Shown piece after piece: positions 1-7,841 of a stretch of 19,395 bases of DNA. The notes beneath the pieces were generated by a model. The model was not told where the DNA came from, searched no databases, and was given only the letters and a program-made list of their open reading frames with translations. The position numbers and the translations under genes were made by a program. The stretch's first letter is position 1. Every line of letters begins with the position of its first letter. Source of the stretch: Leptospira ellisii (GTDB taxonomy: Bacteria; Spirochaetota; Leptospiria; Leptospirales; Leptospiraceae); assembly GCF_002811955.1 (NCBI RefSeq), contig NZ_NPEF01000060.1:1-19395 (forward strand), in the 5' to 3' direction.

Positions 1-1
1 A

Positions 2-625
2 TTCGTTTTTACGCGAAAACGAAAACGAAAACGAAAACGACTTTTACGAATCCTTTTCGTATGGATCGGAGGAACGCTGTTCTTCCTTTTTCTTTCCACG
101 GAATTCTATTACGTGATGTATCTGACGCTTCCCATTTCCGCGTTAGGCGGAATTCTTCTGGAGGAATCGGATCGTAAACGCGTCATTTATACGAGTTCGG
201 GAATTCTGTTCTGCAATTTGATCGTTCTGTTTTTGGCCTATCGTAAGGTGGGTTTTCTCAATCCCGAGTTCGATCTGGGAAAAAAATTCTCGGAGGAGAT
301 CGTCGCAGAATTGAAATATTCGAAAAAAGTATACCTTCAGGCGATTCCCGATCCGTATTTTCATTTGAGAAAAAATTATCCGGATCAGAAAGTTCTGGAG
401 TTTATTCCGGGAGAACTTCCCGTTCCCTCGGAGTCGTTCGTAAAAACTTTGGATTCGATCGATACGTTCGTATTCAGCGAGGGAACCAAACGGAACGAAA
501 CCGTCGAAACTTATCTCAAAGAAAACTCGCCGCAATTCTACAAAAAGACCGTTTCTGTTTCCCCGTCCACGACGAGAAAACTGGTTCGGGCCCAGGCGGA
601 GATCTATTTCCGCAGGAAAAAATGA
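2..625 (+). CDS. C-terminal part of a multi-span membrane protein, 5' end outside the window
   Basis: The reading frame is open from the first bases of the window, so the gene starts upstream; 207 residues are visible. They begin with a basic stretch of alternating Arg and Lys encoded by a hexanucleotide tract. Three hydrophobic segments follow (roughly residues 22-40, 38-58 and 64-84), then a soluble tail of about 120 residues. A GTG at position 113 could be called as a start, but the open frame and the membrane segment before it argue for a longer protein. The layout (final membrane spans followed by a soluble C-terminal domain) resembles membrane glycosyltransferases of the GT39/ArnT type, but no catalytic motif is visible, so this is only a guess. 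The stop overlaps the start of the next gene (ATGA), which implies translational coupling to the GDSL lipoprotein. Confidence 0.7.
   Translation, partial: FVFTRKRKRKRKRLLRILFVWIGGTLFFLFLSTEFYYVMYLTLPISALGGILLEESDRKRVIYTSSGILFCNLIVLFLAYRKVGFLNPEFDLGKKFSEEIVAELKYSKKVYLQAIPDPYFHLRKNYPDQKVLEFIPGELPVPSESFVKTLDSIDTFVFSEGTKRNETVETYLKENSPQFYKKTVSVSPSTTRKLVRAQAEIYFRRKK
14..40. repeat. In-frame hexanucleotide tract (CGAAAA)x4 plus CGA
   Basis: Four perfect copies of CGAAAA and a partial fifth lie inside the partial membrane protein gene. They encode alternating Arg-Lys just before a membrane span. The unit is six bases, so gain or loss of copies keeps the frame and would only change the length of the basic patch. 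Confidence 0.85.
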
Positions 626-1287
626 GTTCGAATTCCGCGTCCGTTCCTAAAGCGGGGCGAATTCTTACTTTCTGGAATATTCTATTTTTCTTATTTATTA
701 GCTGCGCCGGAAAGGAGGAGGGGCAACGCGGACTTTCCGCGCTCCTTCCTTTGACCGGTCCCTTATTGAGGGTCGGAATCATCGGGGATTCCCTTTCCCA
801 AAGGTCGGACGGTTTCGGGCTTCGGGAGAAGTTGGGAAACCGTTTTACGGTTACGGATTACTCCGTTTCGGGCAGGGACGTTCCCGGATGGACGATTGAA
901 ATCGGAACCGCCCTTACGGGAGAACAGGATCTATGGATCGTGGAATTGGGAACCAACGACGTTTCCGGTTATCCGATCGAACGATTTCCGGATAATTACG
1001 AATTTTTGTTAAACGAAATCCGATCGAAAAGCAACGGTATCGTTATGCCCACCGTACTTCCGCCGACGATTCAGACCGGTTATAGGGAAAAAATCCTTCT
1101 CATCAATCCTTATCTCAGAAGTCTCGGGTCCCGATATCCGATCGCGGATATGGAAACCGTTTTTTTACAAACGGAGAATTCGATTCCCTTGTATCCGCAA
1201 ACCGATCCGATCCATCCCAATCCTGTCGGTTATGATCTTATGGGTACGGTTTACGCGGATTCGATCCGCACGTTATTTATACATTAA
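622..1287 (+). CDS. GDSL/SGNH-family hydrolase, predicted lipoprotein
   Basis: The 221-residue protein has the four blocks of the SGNH hydrolase fold: GDS with the nucleophile at Ser57, Gly84 in a second block, GTND with Asn112, and DPIH with Asp195 and His198 completing the triad. Members of this family cleave esters, such as acyl or acetyl groups on lipids or sugars; the substrate cannot be read from the sequence. The N-terminus has a hydrophobic stretch ending in FISC, a spirochaete-style lipobox with the lipidated residue at Cys28, so the enzyme is expected to be anchored outside the inner membrane. The start is fixed by the ATGA overlap with the preceding membrane protein gene. If that neighbour is a glycosyltransferase, the hydrolase might trim acyl groups on a surface glycan; this is inference. 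Confidence 0.85.
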   Translation: MSSNSASVPKAGRILTFWNILFFLFISCAGKEEGQRGLSALLPLTGPLLRVGIIGDSLSQRSDGFGLREKLGNRFTVTDYSVSGRDVPGWTIEIGTALTGEQDLWIVELGTNDVSGYPIERFPDNYEFLLNEIRSKSNGIVMPTVLPPTIQTGYREKILLINPYLRSLGSRYPIADMETVFLQTENSIPLYPQTDPIHPNPVGYDLMGTVYADSIRTLFIH

Positions 1288-1354
1288 AGAAAATTAAAAT
1301 TCTTATATATAAAAAGTCTTATTTTTTCGCCCGACTCCTTTTTTCGAAACGAGC

Positions 1355-2440
1355 TCAATCTTCGTTCTTGAATTCGCAATTCAGAAGGAAAGGATTGAAA
1401 ACCTGGGCGATATAAAGACGGTTCTCGAACGGAATCGCGGTGCTGCCGGCGGAGATCAGATCTCCTCGGTTCGAAAATACTTCCTTAAAATTCCCGTCCT
1501 GGGAAATCCTAAACACCTGGGTCGGAGCGTTATATTCGGAATTTTTCATATGTCTCAGGAATTGATACGTCGAGCCGTGGCCGGTCACGAAGATTCTACC
1601 TTTGGAATCCGTTTCCAGATTGTCGGTGCCGGAATCCAGATAAATCTTTTCCGGTTCGCCTAACACCGGTTTACCGTTATCCCTGCGTATCTTGAAACGG
1701 AAAACGCTGCGGTCCGAATATCCGGATCGATAGAGAAATTCGTTTCCTTTCCCGTCCTTGATATGAAGGATTCCGTTTCCGTACGACAAGGGATTGCCGA
1801 GGTTGGACCAGGATTTGCCGTCGAAGTAGGAAATCTCGGCGCGTTTGAATCCAAAAAGATCGTCCCACAAAAGATAACGGGCAATTCCGCCCGAGCCGTG
1901 GTCGTTGGAGAGGTAGATTTCGTTTTCGGAGACGACGAACAGATCGTTGGGACTTGTGATCAAAGGATCCGTGAGAGTTCCCACATGGGACCATTTGCGA
2001 TCCCGGTCGCGTTCGAAAATTTCGATCGTATGTCGGGAGAATTCCTTGGGATGAGAGATCGCGTAAATGCGGTAGGAATTTCCGGTTTTAAGAAGGCTGA
2101 TTCCGTGTGGTCGGAACTCCGGAGGAAATTGCACCGGTAATTCCTTCGGTTGCGGTGACGGAGATTGTTTGAGATCGATCCAAAACAGTTTTCCGGTTTG
2201 ATCGGAAATTCTCCTTTCGTGGCTTGAAACATAGAGGATTTTTTCCTCCGAATCCAAGGCGATGTCTTCCGGGCCGGGAAGACCCTCGATTCGGGAACAG
2301 TTGTTTCCCTCCGGACCGATCGATTTTACGTCCGCTCCGCAGCCGAAACCGAGTAGAATCCCTATGTACAGAGCAAATAGGGGAAAAACGGGGGAGTTCC
2401 CACATTTAAGAAGCATTTTTCGCAGATGGAACGTTTTCAT
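1355..2440 (-). CDS. Paraoxonase/arylesterase-like six-bladed beta-propeller lipoprotein
   Basis: With the start at 2440 the protein has 361 residues. A signal peptide ends in LGFGC (Cys34), so it is a probable lipoprotein. The rest carries the signature sites of the PON (paraoxonase) family in order: Glu58-Asp59 in PGPED, His112 in PHGIS, Asn165-Asp166 in SPNDLF, the NDH cluster at 179-181, Asn222 in NGI, and Asp273-Asn274 in TDNLETD. In human PON1 the corresponding residues bind the two calcium ions (Glu53, Asp54, Asn168, Asp169, Asn224, Asp269, Asn270) or form the His115/His184 part of the active site; the spacing here is strikingly similar. PON enzymes hydrolyse lactones and aryl esters. 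The frame extends upstream to 2599, but that would overlap the divergent phasin gene. ATGs at 2458, 2440 and 2416 are all possible and none has a clear Shine-Dalgarno sequence. Confidence 0.75.
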   Translation of the reverse strand: MKTFHLRKMLLKCGNSPVFPLFALYIGILLGFGCGADVKSIGPEGNNCSRIEGLPGPEDIALDSEEKILYVSSHERRISDQTGKLFWIDLKQSPSPQPKELPVQFPPEFRPHGISLLKTGNSYRIYAISHPKEFSRHTIEIFERDRDRKWSHVGTLTDPLITSPNDLFVVSENEIYLSNDHGSGGIARYLLWDDLFGFKRAEISYFDGKSWSNLGNPLSYGNGILHIKDGKGNEFLYRSGYSDRSVFRFKIRRDNGKPVLGEPEKIYLDSGTDNLETDSKGRIFVTGHGSTYQFLRHMKNSEYNAPTQVFRISQDGNFKEVFSNRGDLISAGSTAIPFENRLYIAQVFNPFLLNCEFKNED

Positions 2441-2498
2441 TTGAGTTCGGAACTTCATCGGAAATCGAGTTCGGGGCAAGGAAAAAACCAAAAAAAAG

Positions 2499-2533
2499 AT
2501 TGCTATTTTTATGCACTGCACAAAAATAGCAAT
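2499..2533. promoter_or_regulatory. 35-bp dyad with TGCA core between divergent genes, candidate operator
   Basis: Perfect 12-bp arms (ATTGCTATTTTT at 2499-2510, AAAAATAGCAAT at 2522-2533) enclose ATGCACTGCAC, which itself contains two TGCA half-sites around one central base. The dyad sits 35 bp upstream of the phasin start and about 60 bp upstream of the paraoxonase-like gene. TGC/GCA-rich dyads are known targets of the PhaR repressor upstream of phasin genes in proteobacteria; that this is the same kind of site is inference. On the minus strand the arms are followed by a T-rich run, so an attenuator or terminator in the leader of the minus-strand gene is an alternative. Confidence 0.6.
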
Positions 2534-2554
2534 GGAGATCCTCAAAATTGAATT

Positions 2555-2560
2555 GAGGGG
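2555..2560 (+). promoter_or_regulatory. Ribosome binding site that sets the phasin start
   Basis: GAGGGG lies seven bases before the ATG at 2568. It favours this start over the in-frame ATGs at 2511 and 2532, which would place the coding region inside the dyad. Confidence 0.7.
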
Positions 2561-2567
2561 TTGCCGT

Positions 2568-2825
2568 ATGGAAAAGAACAAACTAAACGACATAATCAAT
2601 GCAGGAATCGGCGCTGTTCAAACTTCCCGCGAGATTTTCGATAAACTCGTAGATGATCTCAACGACGGGAAGGAAAAGATCGAACAAAGATTCGATCAGC
2701 TGAAAGCTCAGGGTGAAAAAGACATGAGCGATAACGCCCTGAAATTAAAGGTCAATTTGGCTTGGGGATTGGTCCGTTTCGAAGAGATTCGGGATAATAT
2801 CCTCAACCACTTCATCAAGAAGTAG
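2568..2825 (+). CDS. Phasin-family small coiled-coil protein
   Basis: The 85-residue protein is highly charged and almost entirely alpha-helical by eye, with heptad-like spacing of Leu/Ile/Val and no cysteine, signal peptide or membrane segment. The pattern (an N-terminal NAGIGAVQTSREIFDKLVDDL stretch, then a Lys/Glu/Gln-rich amphipathic helix) matches the phasin/PhaF-PhaI-related family, which coats polyhydroxyalkanoate granules or acts as a general stress and chaperone-like scaffold. No polyester synthase is present in the window, so a granule role is not shown. The start at 2568 is supported by GAGGGG seven bases upstream. The next gene follows after two bases, so the two probably share a transcript. 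A strong dyad just upstream may control it. Confidence 0.7.
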   Translation: MEKNKLNDIINAGIGAVQTSREIFDKLVDDLNDGKEKIEQRFDQLKAQGEKDMSDNALKLKVNLAWGLVRFEEIRDNILNHFIKK

Positions 2826-2827
2826 GC

Positions 2828-3607
2828 TTGCGTCGTTTTCGCATCCTATTTCCGTTTCTCGCGGTTTTGATTTCCACCGCGGGAATTCATTCCCAGGAAA
2901 TTACACTATTCTCAAACTTCACTGACCCTTCTCCCCGAATCCAAGGGGAGGAGGATCTTCTCAAACGAAAGTTCGTCCCCGCTTCCACGCTCAAATACTG
3001 GATCACGCTGTATCTTCTCGAACGGAATCTTGCGACACCGTATCTTAGAAAAACGAGCGAGGAAACTCACGTTCCGGATTCCCCGAGAGAATTGAATCTG
3101 CACGAAGCGATGTATTATTCCTCCAATTCCTTTTTTCTTTCCTTTTTCGAAGAGGATCCGTCCCGTTATTCCGAATTCGAGGCGTTTCTTCGGAGGATCG
3201 GATTCGTTTCAAAAACATTCAAAAAACATTTTTTAGATAAACGGAATTTATATAAGTCAGAGTCGGTTCTCGTTTCTCCTGAATTTCAACACGCCTTTAT
3301 GACGGAATTTTTGAAGGACGAGGGAAAATCCAAGGGAATCGCACCCAAGGTTTTTCAAGACTGGAAGAACGCCGCCTTTTGGTCCGAATGCGGGGTAAAA
3401 AATTCAATCGTCTACGGTAAGACGGGATCCCTTTCGGGAGCATTCTGGTTTTCGGGATTTTTGGAAAAGAAACGTTCGTTTTTCGATTCGTATTTTCGGA
3501 ATCTTCCGAACGAATATACGGTGATCACGGTTCTACAAACCGGAACTCATGCAAGCCGGGAAGGTGCGATCGATTCGTTTTATCGACTCGCCGGGTGTCC
3601 GCGTTGA
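2828..3607 (+). CDS. Class D beta-lactamase/penicillin-binding transpeptidase-fold protein, exported
   Basis: The 259-residue protein starts at a TTG two bases after the phasin stop and has a signal peptide (MRRFRILFPFLAVLISTAGIHSQ). Three motifs of serine penicillin-recognising enzymes follow in order: STLK with the acylated Ser53 and Lys56, SSN at 98-100, and KTGS at 198-201, the last followed by GAFWFSGF. The length and spacing fit the class D beta-lactamase/BlaR-sensor branch. It may be a true oxacillinase-like enzyme or a DD-peptidase-like protein acting on peptidoglycan; sequence alone does not decide. The class D carbamylated lysine would be Lys56. A mid-protein insertion rich in Lys and Phe (about 124-150) sets it apart from compact OXA enzymes. 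Confidence 0.75.
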   Translation: MRRFRILFPFLAVLISTAGIHSQEITLFSNFTDPSPRIQGEEDLLKRKFVPASTLKYWITLYLLERNLATPYLRKTSEETHVPDSPRELNLHEAMYYSSNSFFLSFFEEDPSRYSEFEAFLRRIGFVSKTFKKHFLDKRNLYKSESVLVSPEFQHAFMTEFLKDEGKSKGIAPKVFQDWKNAAFWSECGVKNSIVYGKTGSLSGAFWFSGFLEKKRSFFDSYFRNLPNEYTVITVLQTGTHASREGAIDSFYRLAGCPR

Positions 3608-3623
3608 TCGGAAACGAAGACCG

Positions 3624-3645
3624 GATTCCTCTTCGAAGAAGAATC
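3624..3645. repeat. 22-bp near-perfect palindrome
   Basis: Two 11-base arms (GATTCCTCTTC and GAAGAAGAATC) meet without a spacer and differ at one pair. It lies 17 bp after the class D protein stop. No T-run follows directly on either strand, so it could be a weak terminator stem or a binding site. Confidence 0.5.
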
Positions 3646-3662
3646 GATCCCTTGCAAAACTC

Positions 3663-3697
3663 GGAAAGTTTTCGTCTTTTCGGATTTTCCTTTTTTT
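3663..3697 (+). terminator. Weak candidate terminator after the phasin/class D unit
   Basis: GGAAA at 3663-3667 can pair with TTTCC at 3686-3690, and seven T residues follow (3691-3697). The stem is short and the loop long, so this is only a candidate. Confidence 0.3.
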
Positions 3698-3745
3698 CGA
3701 AAAACTCGATGACCGGTTGATAAACGACGAGGAAGGTCGCGGAAC

Positions 3746-3818
<73 letters not shown>

Positions 3819-3884
3819 GTTCCAAATATAACTGTAAGAATTTTGGAAAACTCTCTTCTGTAAACTGAAAAAACGAAAAGAGGT

Positions 3885-4364
3885 TCAGAGAAAATCGGGA
3901 CAAACAAACCAGATGATCTGCCCGTCCAAAAATTTCTCGCGCGGTACGTTCACCGCCAAAGCCGCACCCGGGGAAAAAAGAAAACTTTTGCCCACGCCTC
4001 CGATTCCCAAAAGTTTTTCCGCAAAGAGGGAAACGTCAGGACTATGACCCACCAGTAGAATCGTATCCGAATTGGTGTATTCCTTGATCAAAGGACAAAC
4101 CCGCGATATGTCCTGACCGGCTTCGAGATAATCCAGAGATTCCGTCTCCCTATCGGGATGAAGGATGTCCGTATAAATTTTCGCAGTATCGGTCGTTCTT
4201 ACGTAGGGACTATGATAGATTTTCGTGATCTTAAAACCCGTCTGGAAAAAGCGGGCCATTTTGTGAACGTCGCCTTCTCCCTTGTGCGTGAGACGTCTTT
4301 GACGGTCGTTTCCGCCGGGAGAAACTGGTTCGGCCTCTCCGTGTCTAGCGATAATAATCTTCAT
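3885..4364 (-). CDS. sixA: SixA-type phosphohistidine phosphatase (histidine phosphatase superfamily)
   Basis: The 159-residue protein begins with MKIIIARHGEAE. The RHG motif supplies the phospho-accepting His8 and Arg7. SPYVRTTDTA around residues 52-61 gives the second conserved arginine (Arg56), and VGHSPD at 105-110 gives the second histidine (His107). The short length, without the insertions of phosphoglycerate mutase, fits the SixA branch, which removes phosphate from histidine in phosphorelay or phosphotransferase proteins. No signal peptide is present, so it is cytoplasmic. The gene is divergent from the ABC transporter genes with a 129-bp shared upstream region. Its partner phosphorelay is not in the window, so the symbol is given by family only. 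Confidence 0.85.
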   Translation of the reverse strand: MKIIIARHGEAEPVSPGGNDRQRRLTHKGEGDVHKMARFFQTGFKITKIYHSPYVRTTDTAKIYTDILHPDRETESLDYLEAGQDISRVCPLIKEYTNSDTILLVGHSPDVSLFAEKLLGIGGVGKSFLFSPGAALAVNVPREKFLDGQIIWFVCPDFL

Positions 4365-4433
4365 GTCTTTCAGAGGATTGACAGGGACGATTCCCTAAAA
4401 ATCATTGAGCCGGTTTTGATTTGGAACCTCCGT

Positions 4434-4462
4434 TTGCAAAAAAGGTCCAAGTCTTTTATATC
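4434..4462 (+). promoter_or_regulatory. Candidate sigma-70 promoter for the ABC transporter unit
   Basis: TTGCAA (4434-4439) and TATATC (4457-4462) are 17 bp apart and lie 32 bp before the ABC ATPase start. Leptospiral promoters are poorly defined, so this remains a pattern match. Confidence 0.4.
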
Positions 4463-4493
4463 TATTAGAGGCTCTGACTCCAAGGAAAAGTTC

Positions 4494-5400
<907 letters not shown>

Positions 5401-5408
<8 letters not shown>

Positions 5409-6225
5409 TCTTTCCTGGATCAAGGATCAAATTCCCAAAACGTTTTCGATCGCGTTCCTTACGTTGCGCGAAACTTTGAGAAAGAGGATCGTATATTTCA
5501 TTTTTATAATATCCGCTCTCTTTTTATTTTTGAATTTCTCGTGTCAGATCCAAGTCGGAGGGGAGGATCAATCCGGAAATCCGAATTTTCAGATTTATAT
5601 CGTGTTCATCTTTTTCGCGTTTTGGAACACCGTCCTCGCGTTGTTTTTACCGGTGTCTCTTTTGGGCGAGGAATTGGAGAACAAAACCTACGTTCCGATT
5701 CTCGCAAGACCGGTTTCCTCCCTGACGTATCTCGCGGGAAAATCCTTCGGGGTTCTGGCTTTGATCGCGGCGAACGCGGTCTTTTTGATCGGAACCTATC
5801 TCGTAAAACAGCAGTTTGCCGGCGCGGGATTTTCCTGGGACTTGTTGCGCGCCGCGCTTTGTATGTTTCCCGTTTTTTACTTCTTGATCCTGTTCGGATT
5901 CCTGCTCGTTTTGAGTTTCGGAAAGAACGCGGCCTTTTTCGCGGGGTTGGCTCTGCTCGTATTCACCACGTTCGTGGATTTGTTCATATACGAATCGGCG
6001 GCCGCGAGCGTGGTCCAGACCTCGGATCTCAAAAAACAGATTTTGGAGATCGTATATTGGATTCTTCCGCAGGAGGGAACGGTGTTTTTCTTTTCGAGTT
6101 CCCTTCTCGCCAAAAGTCTTTCCCAGGTTCATTATTACGGGGAATATTCCTTGATCCAAATCGGTTTTTGGATCCTTTTGTCGTTCGGTCTTGGAAAAGT
6201 TGTTCTGGACAGGAAAGAACTTTGA
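5401..6225 (+). CDS. ABC-2 type transporter permease
   Basis: The 274-residue protein has about six membrane spans (near residues 30-46, 65-88, 113-134, 152-173, 178-198 and 251-268). The stretch ELENKTYVPILARPVSS (90-106), followed by a Tyr-Leu-x-Gly-Lys motif, is typical of ABC-2 permeases just after the second span. The GTG start at 5401 has GGAGG a few bases upstream, and it overlaps the ATPase stop, so the two are translationally coupled. It would form a homodimer or a half-transporter channel in the inner membrane with the ATPase. The substrate cannot be read from the sequence; gliding or copper ABC-2 relatives (GldF, NosY) have a similar plan. Confidence 0.85.
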
Positions 6226-6239
6226 CCGAAAAGTACCGA

Positions 6240-6267
6240 TTGACAAAACTTTAAAGAGTCATAATTC
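6240..6267 (+). promoter_or_regulatory. Candidate sigma-70 promoter for the HDOD gene
   Basis: A perfect TTGACA (6240-6245) is followed after 16 bp by TAATTC (6262-6267). The predicted leader of roughly 40 nt then contains a 7-bp hairpin (GGATCGA at 6274-6280 with TCGATCC at 6287-6293). Confidence 0.4.
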
Positions 6268-6315
6268 TACCTTGGATCGACGCGGATCGATCCGGGGGGT
6301 TTTGGAAATCGGTAC

Positions 6316-7836
6316 ATGAAGATTCATTGGTATCATTACGAAAAGGAGGGGTATTTTCTCTCCGTCAAGAATCTCAACGAACCGATCGAATCCCTAAATC
6401 CGCTTTATCTTAGAATCACCCATCTCAACCGTAATATCGACAAGATCATCAGCTTTCTTCTCGACCGTTATCTGCAGTATCTAGACATCACATCGCTTCG
6501 TGAATGTATCTTTTCCATTCTGCGGGAGACGATCATGAACGCGGTTAAGGCGAATCAAAAGCGGGTCGTATTTCAGGAAGCCGGTTTGGACATCAAGGAT
6601 CCTTCCCAATACGCGCAGGGGATGGAACGATTCAAGGCCGAATTGATCAATAAAAAGGATCTTTATACGGATCTACTCGAACGGGACGGGCTCCACGTTC
6701 TGATCACGTTCGGTTTTAATCAAAACAGCTTTTTACTCAAGGTATCCAACAACGTGGAGATTCTTCCCGAAGAGGATCAAAGAGTTCGCGAAAGGATTTC
6801 GAAGGCGCATACCTACAACGATCTTTCCGAGGTTTTCGAAAATCACGGCGACGAATCGGAAGGGGCAGGTTTGGGTTTGGCGATGTCCCTTCTGATGCTG
6901 AAAAACGAAGGGATAGAAGGGGATTCGTATCGGATCAAGGCGGAGGAAGGGGTCACTTCCGCCTACATCAAAGTGCCTTTCGGATTCAAAAAACGTAATA
7001 TTAATCTTCAGAAAACCGGGGAGATCCTTTCCGAGTTGGACACCCTTCCGACTTTTCCGGACAACGTAAATCAGATCATGAGTCTGATCAACAAACCGGA
7101 TTCTTCGATCCAGAACATCACGGAACTCGTCGCAAGAGACGTATCACTTTCCACGAATATTCTAAAACTTGCGAATTCCGCTTCGTTTTCCCAAAGAACC
7201 AGGGTTGAGAATTTGGACGACGCCATCAAAGTGATCGGTCTTTCCGAATTGAACAGCATCCTCCTCAGTTTGGGGACGAAAAAGATCCTCGAAGAACGTT
7301 ATAAGGAATTCGAGGATATCTGGGAACGTTCCAGTCTTTCAGCGTTCATCTGTAGACGTCTCGGGGAAAAGATGGAATGGAAAAAACAGACTATCACCGT
7401 TCTTGTCTGCGCCGCGCTGTTGCACGACGTGGGCCGGGTCATTCTCCTTTCCCTGGAACCCGAAATTTCGGGAAAAATCTCGGAGATATTGGGCAACCGC
7501 TCCTTCCCTTCCCCTTTGACCTTGGAGGAAGCCGCATTAGGAATTTCTCATACTACTTTGGGCGGAATGATCTGCGAGAAGTGGAATTTTTCCGATACGA
7601 TCCGGGTCGCGGCCGAAATGCACCACCGACCTCTTTTGGTGAAGAGAGAATTTCAGGACGCGGTTTTCGCAATTTATCTTTCCGATATGATCATCGATAT
7701 CTCGCAAAAGCTCGCCGATTATTCGCTGATTCAAACCGTCGTGCTCAATCATTTCGGATTCAAAAAAGAGACGGAGTTCTCCGAGTTTACGGCCGGTGTT
7801 CTACAGGAATACGCCGACTTCGGAAAAAAGTCGTAA
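6316..7836 (+). CDS. GHKL-ATPase-like domain fused to an HDOD domain
   Basis: The protein has 506 residues in two parts. Residues about 30-225 look like a histidine-kinase-type ATPase fold: an N-box (RETIMNAVK, with Glu71 and Asn75), a central VSNNV segment where kinases have the DxG box, and a glycine-rich EGAGLGLAMS lid (182-191). No phospho-accepting histidine region is seen before it. Residues about 235-450 are an HDOD domain: the LPTFPDNVNQI entry, VARDVSLSTNILKLANSA (272-289), VIGLSELNSILLSLG, and ALLHDVGRVILL (367-378), which keeps the His-Asp pair that many HDOD proteins lose. His412 and His436/437 could complete a metal site. HDOD proteins act in signalling without a firmly general chemistry. 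The protein is cytoplasmic. It is convergent with rsmA, the two stops being 5 bp apart. Confidence 0.8.
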   Translation: MKIHWYHYEKEGYFLSVKNLNEPIESLNPLYLRITHLNRNIDKIISFLLDRYLQYLDITSLRECIFSILRETIMNAVKANQKRVVFQEAGLDIKDPSQYAQGMERFKAELINKKDLYTDLLERDGLHVLITFGFNQNSFLLKVSNNVEILPEEDQRVRERISKAHTYNDLSEVFENHGDESEGAGLGLAMSLLMLKNEGIEGDSYRIKAEEGVTSAYIKVPFGFKKRNINLQKTGEILSELDTLPTFPDNVNQIMSLINKPDSSIQNITELVARDVSLSTNILKLANSASFSQRTRVENLDDAIKVIGLSELNSILLSLGTKKILEERYKEFEDIWERSSLSAFICRRLGEKMEWKKQTITVLVCAALLHDVGRVILLSLEPEISGKISEILGNRSFPSPLTLEEAALGISHTTLGGMICEKWNFSDTIRVAAEMHHRPLLVKREFQDAVFAIYLSDMIIDISQKLADYSLIQTVVLNHFGFKKETEFSEFTAGVLQEYADFGKKS

Positions 7837-7841
7837 TCCGG

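Noticed and set aside
1288..1354. Terminator between the two convergent genes
   Set aside because: The gap is AT-rich with T-runs, but I could not find a convincing stem; only a 5-bp TTTCG/CGAAA pairing with a long loop.
2441..2599. Longer N-terminus of the paraoxonase-like lipoprotein reaching into the phasin gene
   Set aside because: It would cross the dyad and the phasin start and place a second hydrophobic stretch before the lipoprotein signal.
4158..4493. An N-terminal extension of the ABC ATPase of about 112 residues
   Set aside because: It runs antisense to sixA, lacks family character, and the ATG at 4494 has a ribosome site and the normal ABC N-terminus.
5541..6254. A 237-codon open frame within the ABC permease gene
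   Set aside because: It is very rich in Arg and Gly and lies wholly in another frame of a clear permease; it is a shadow.
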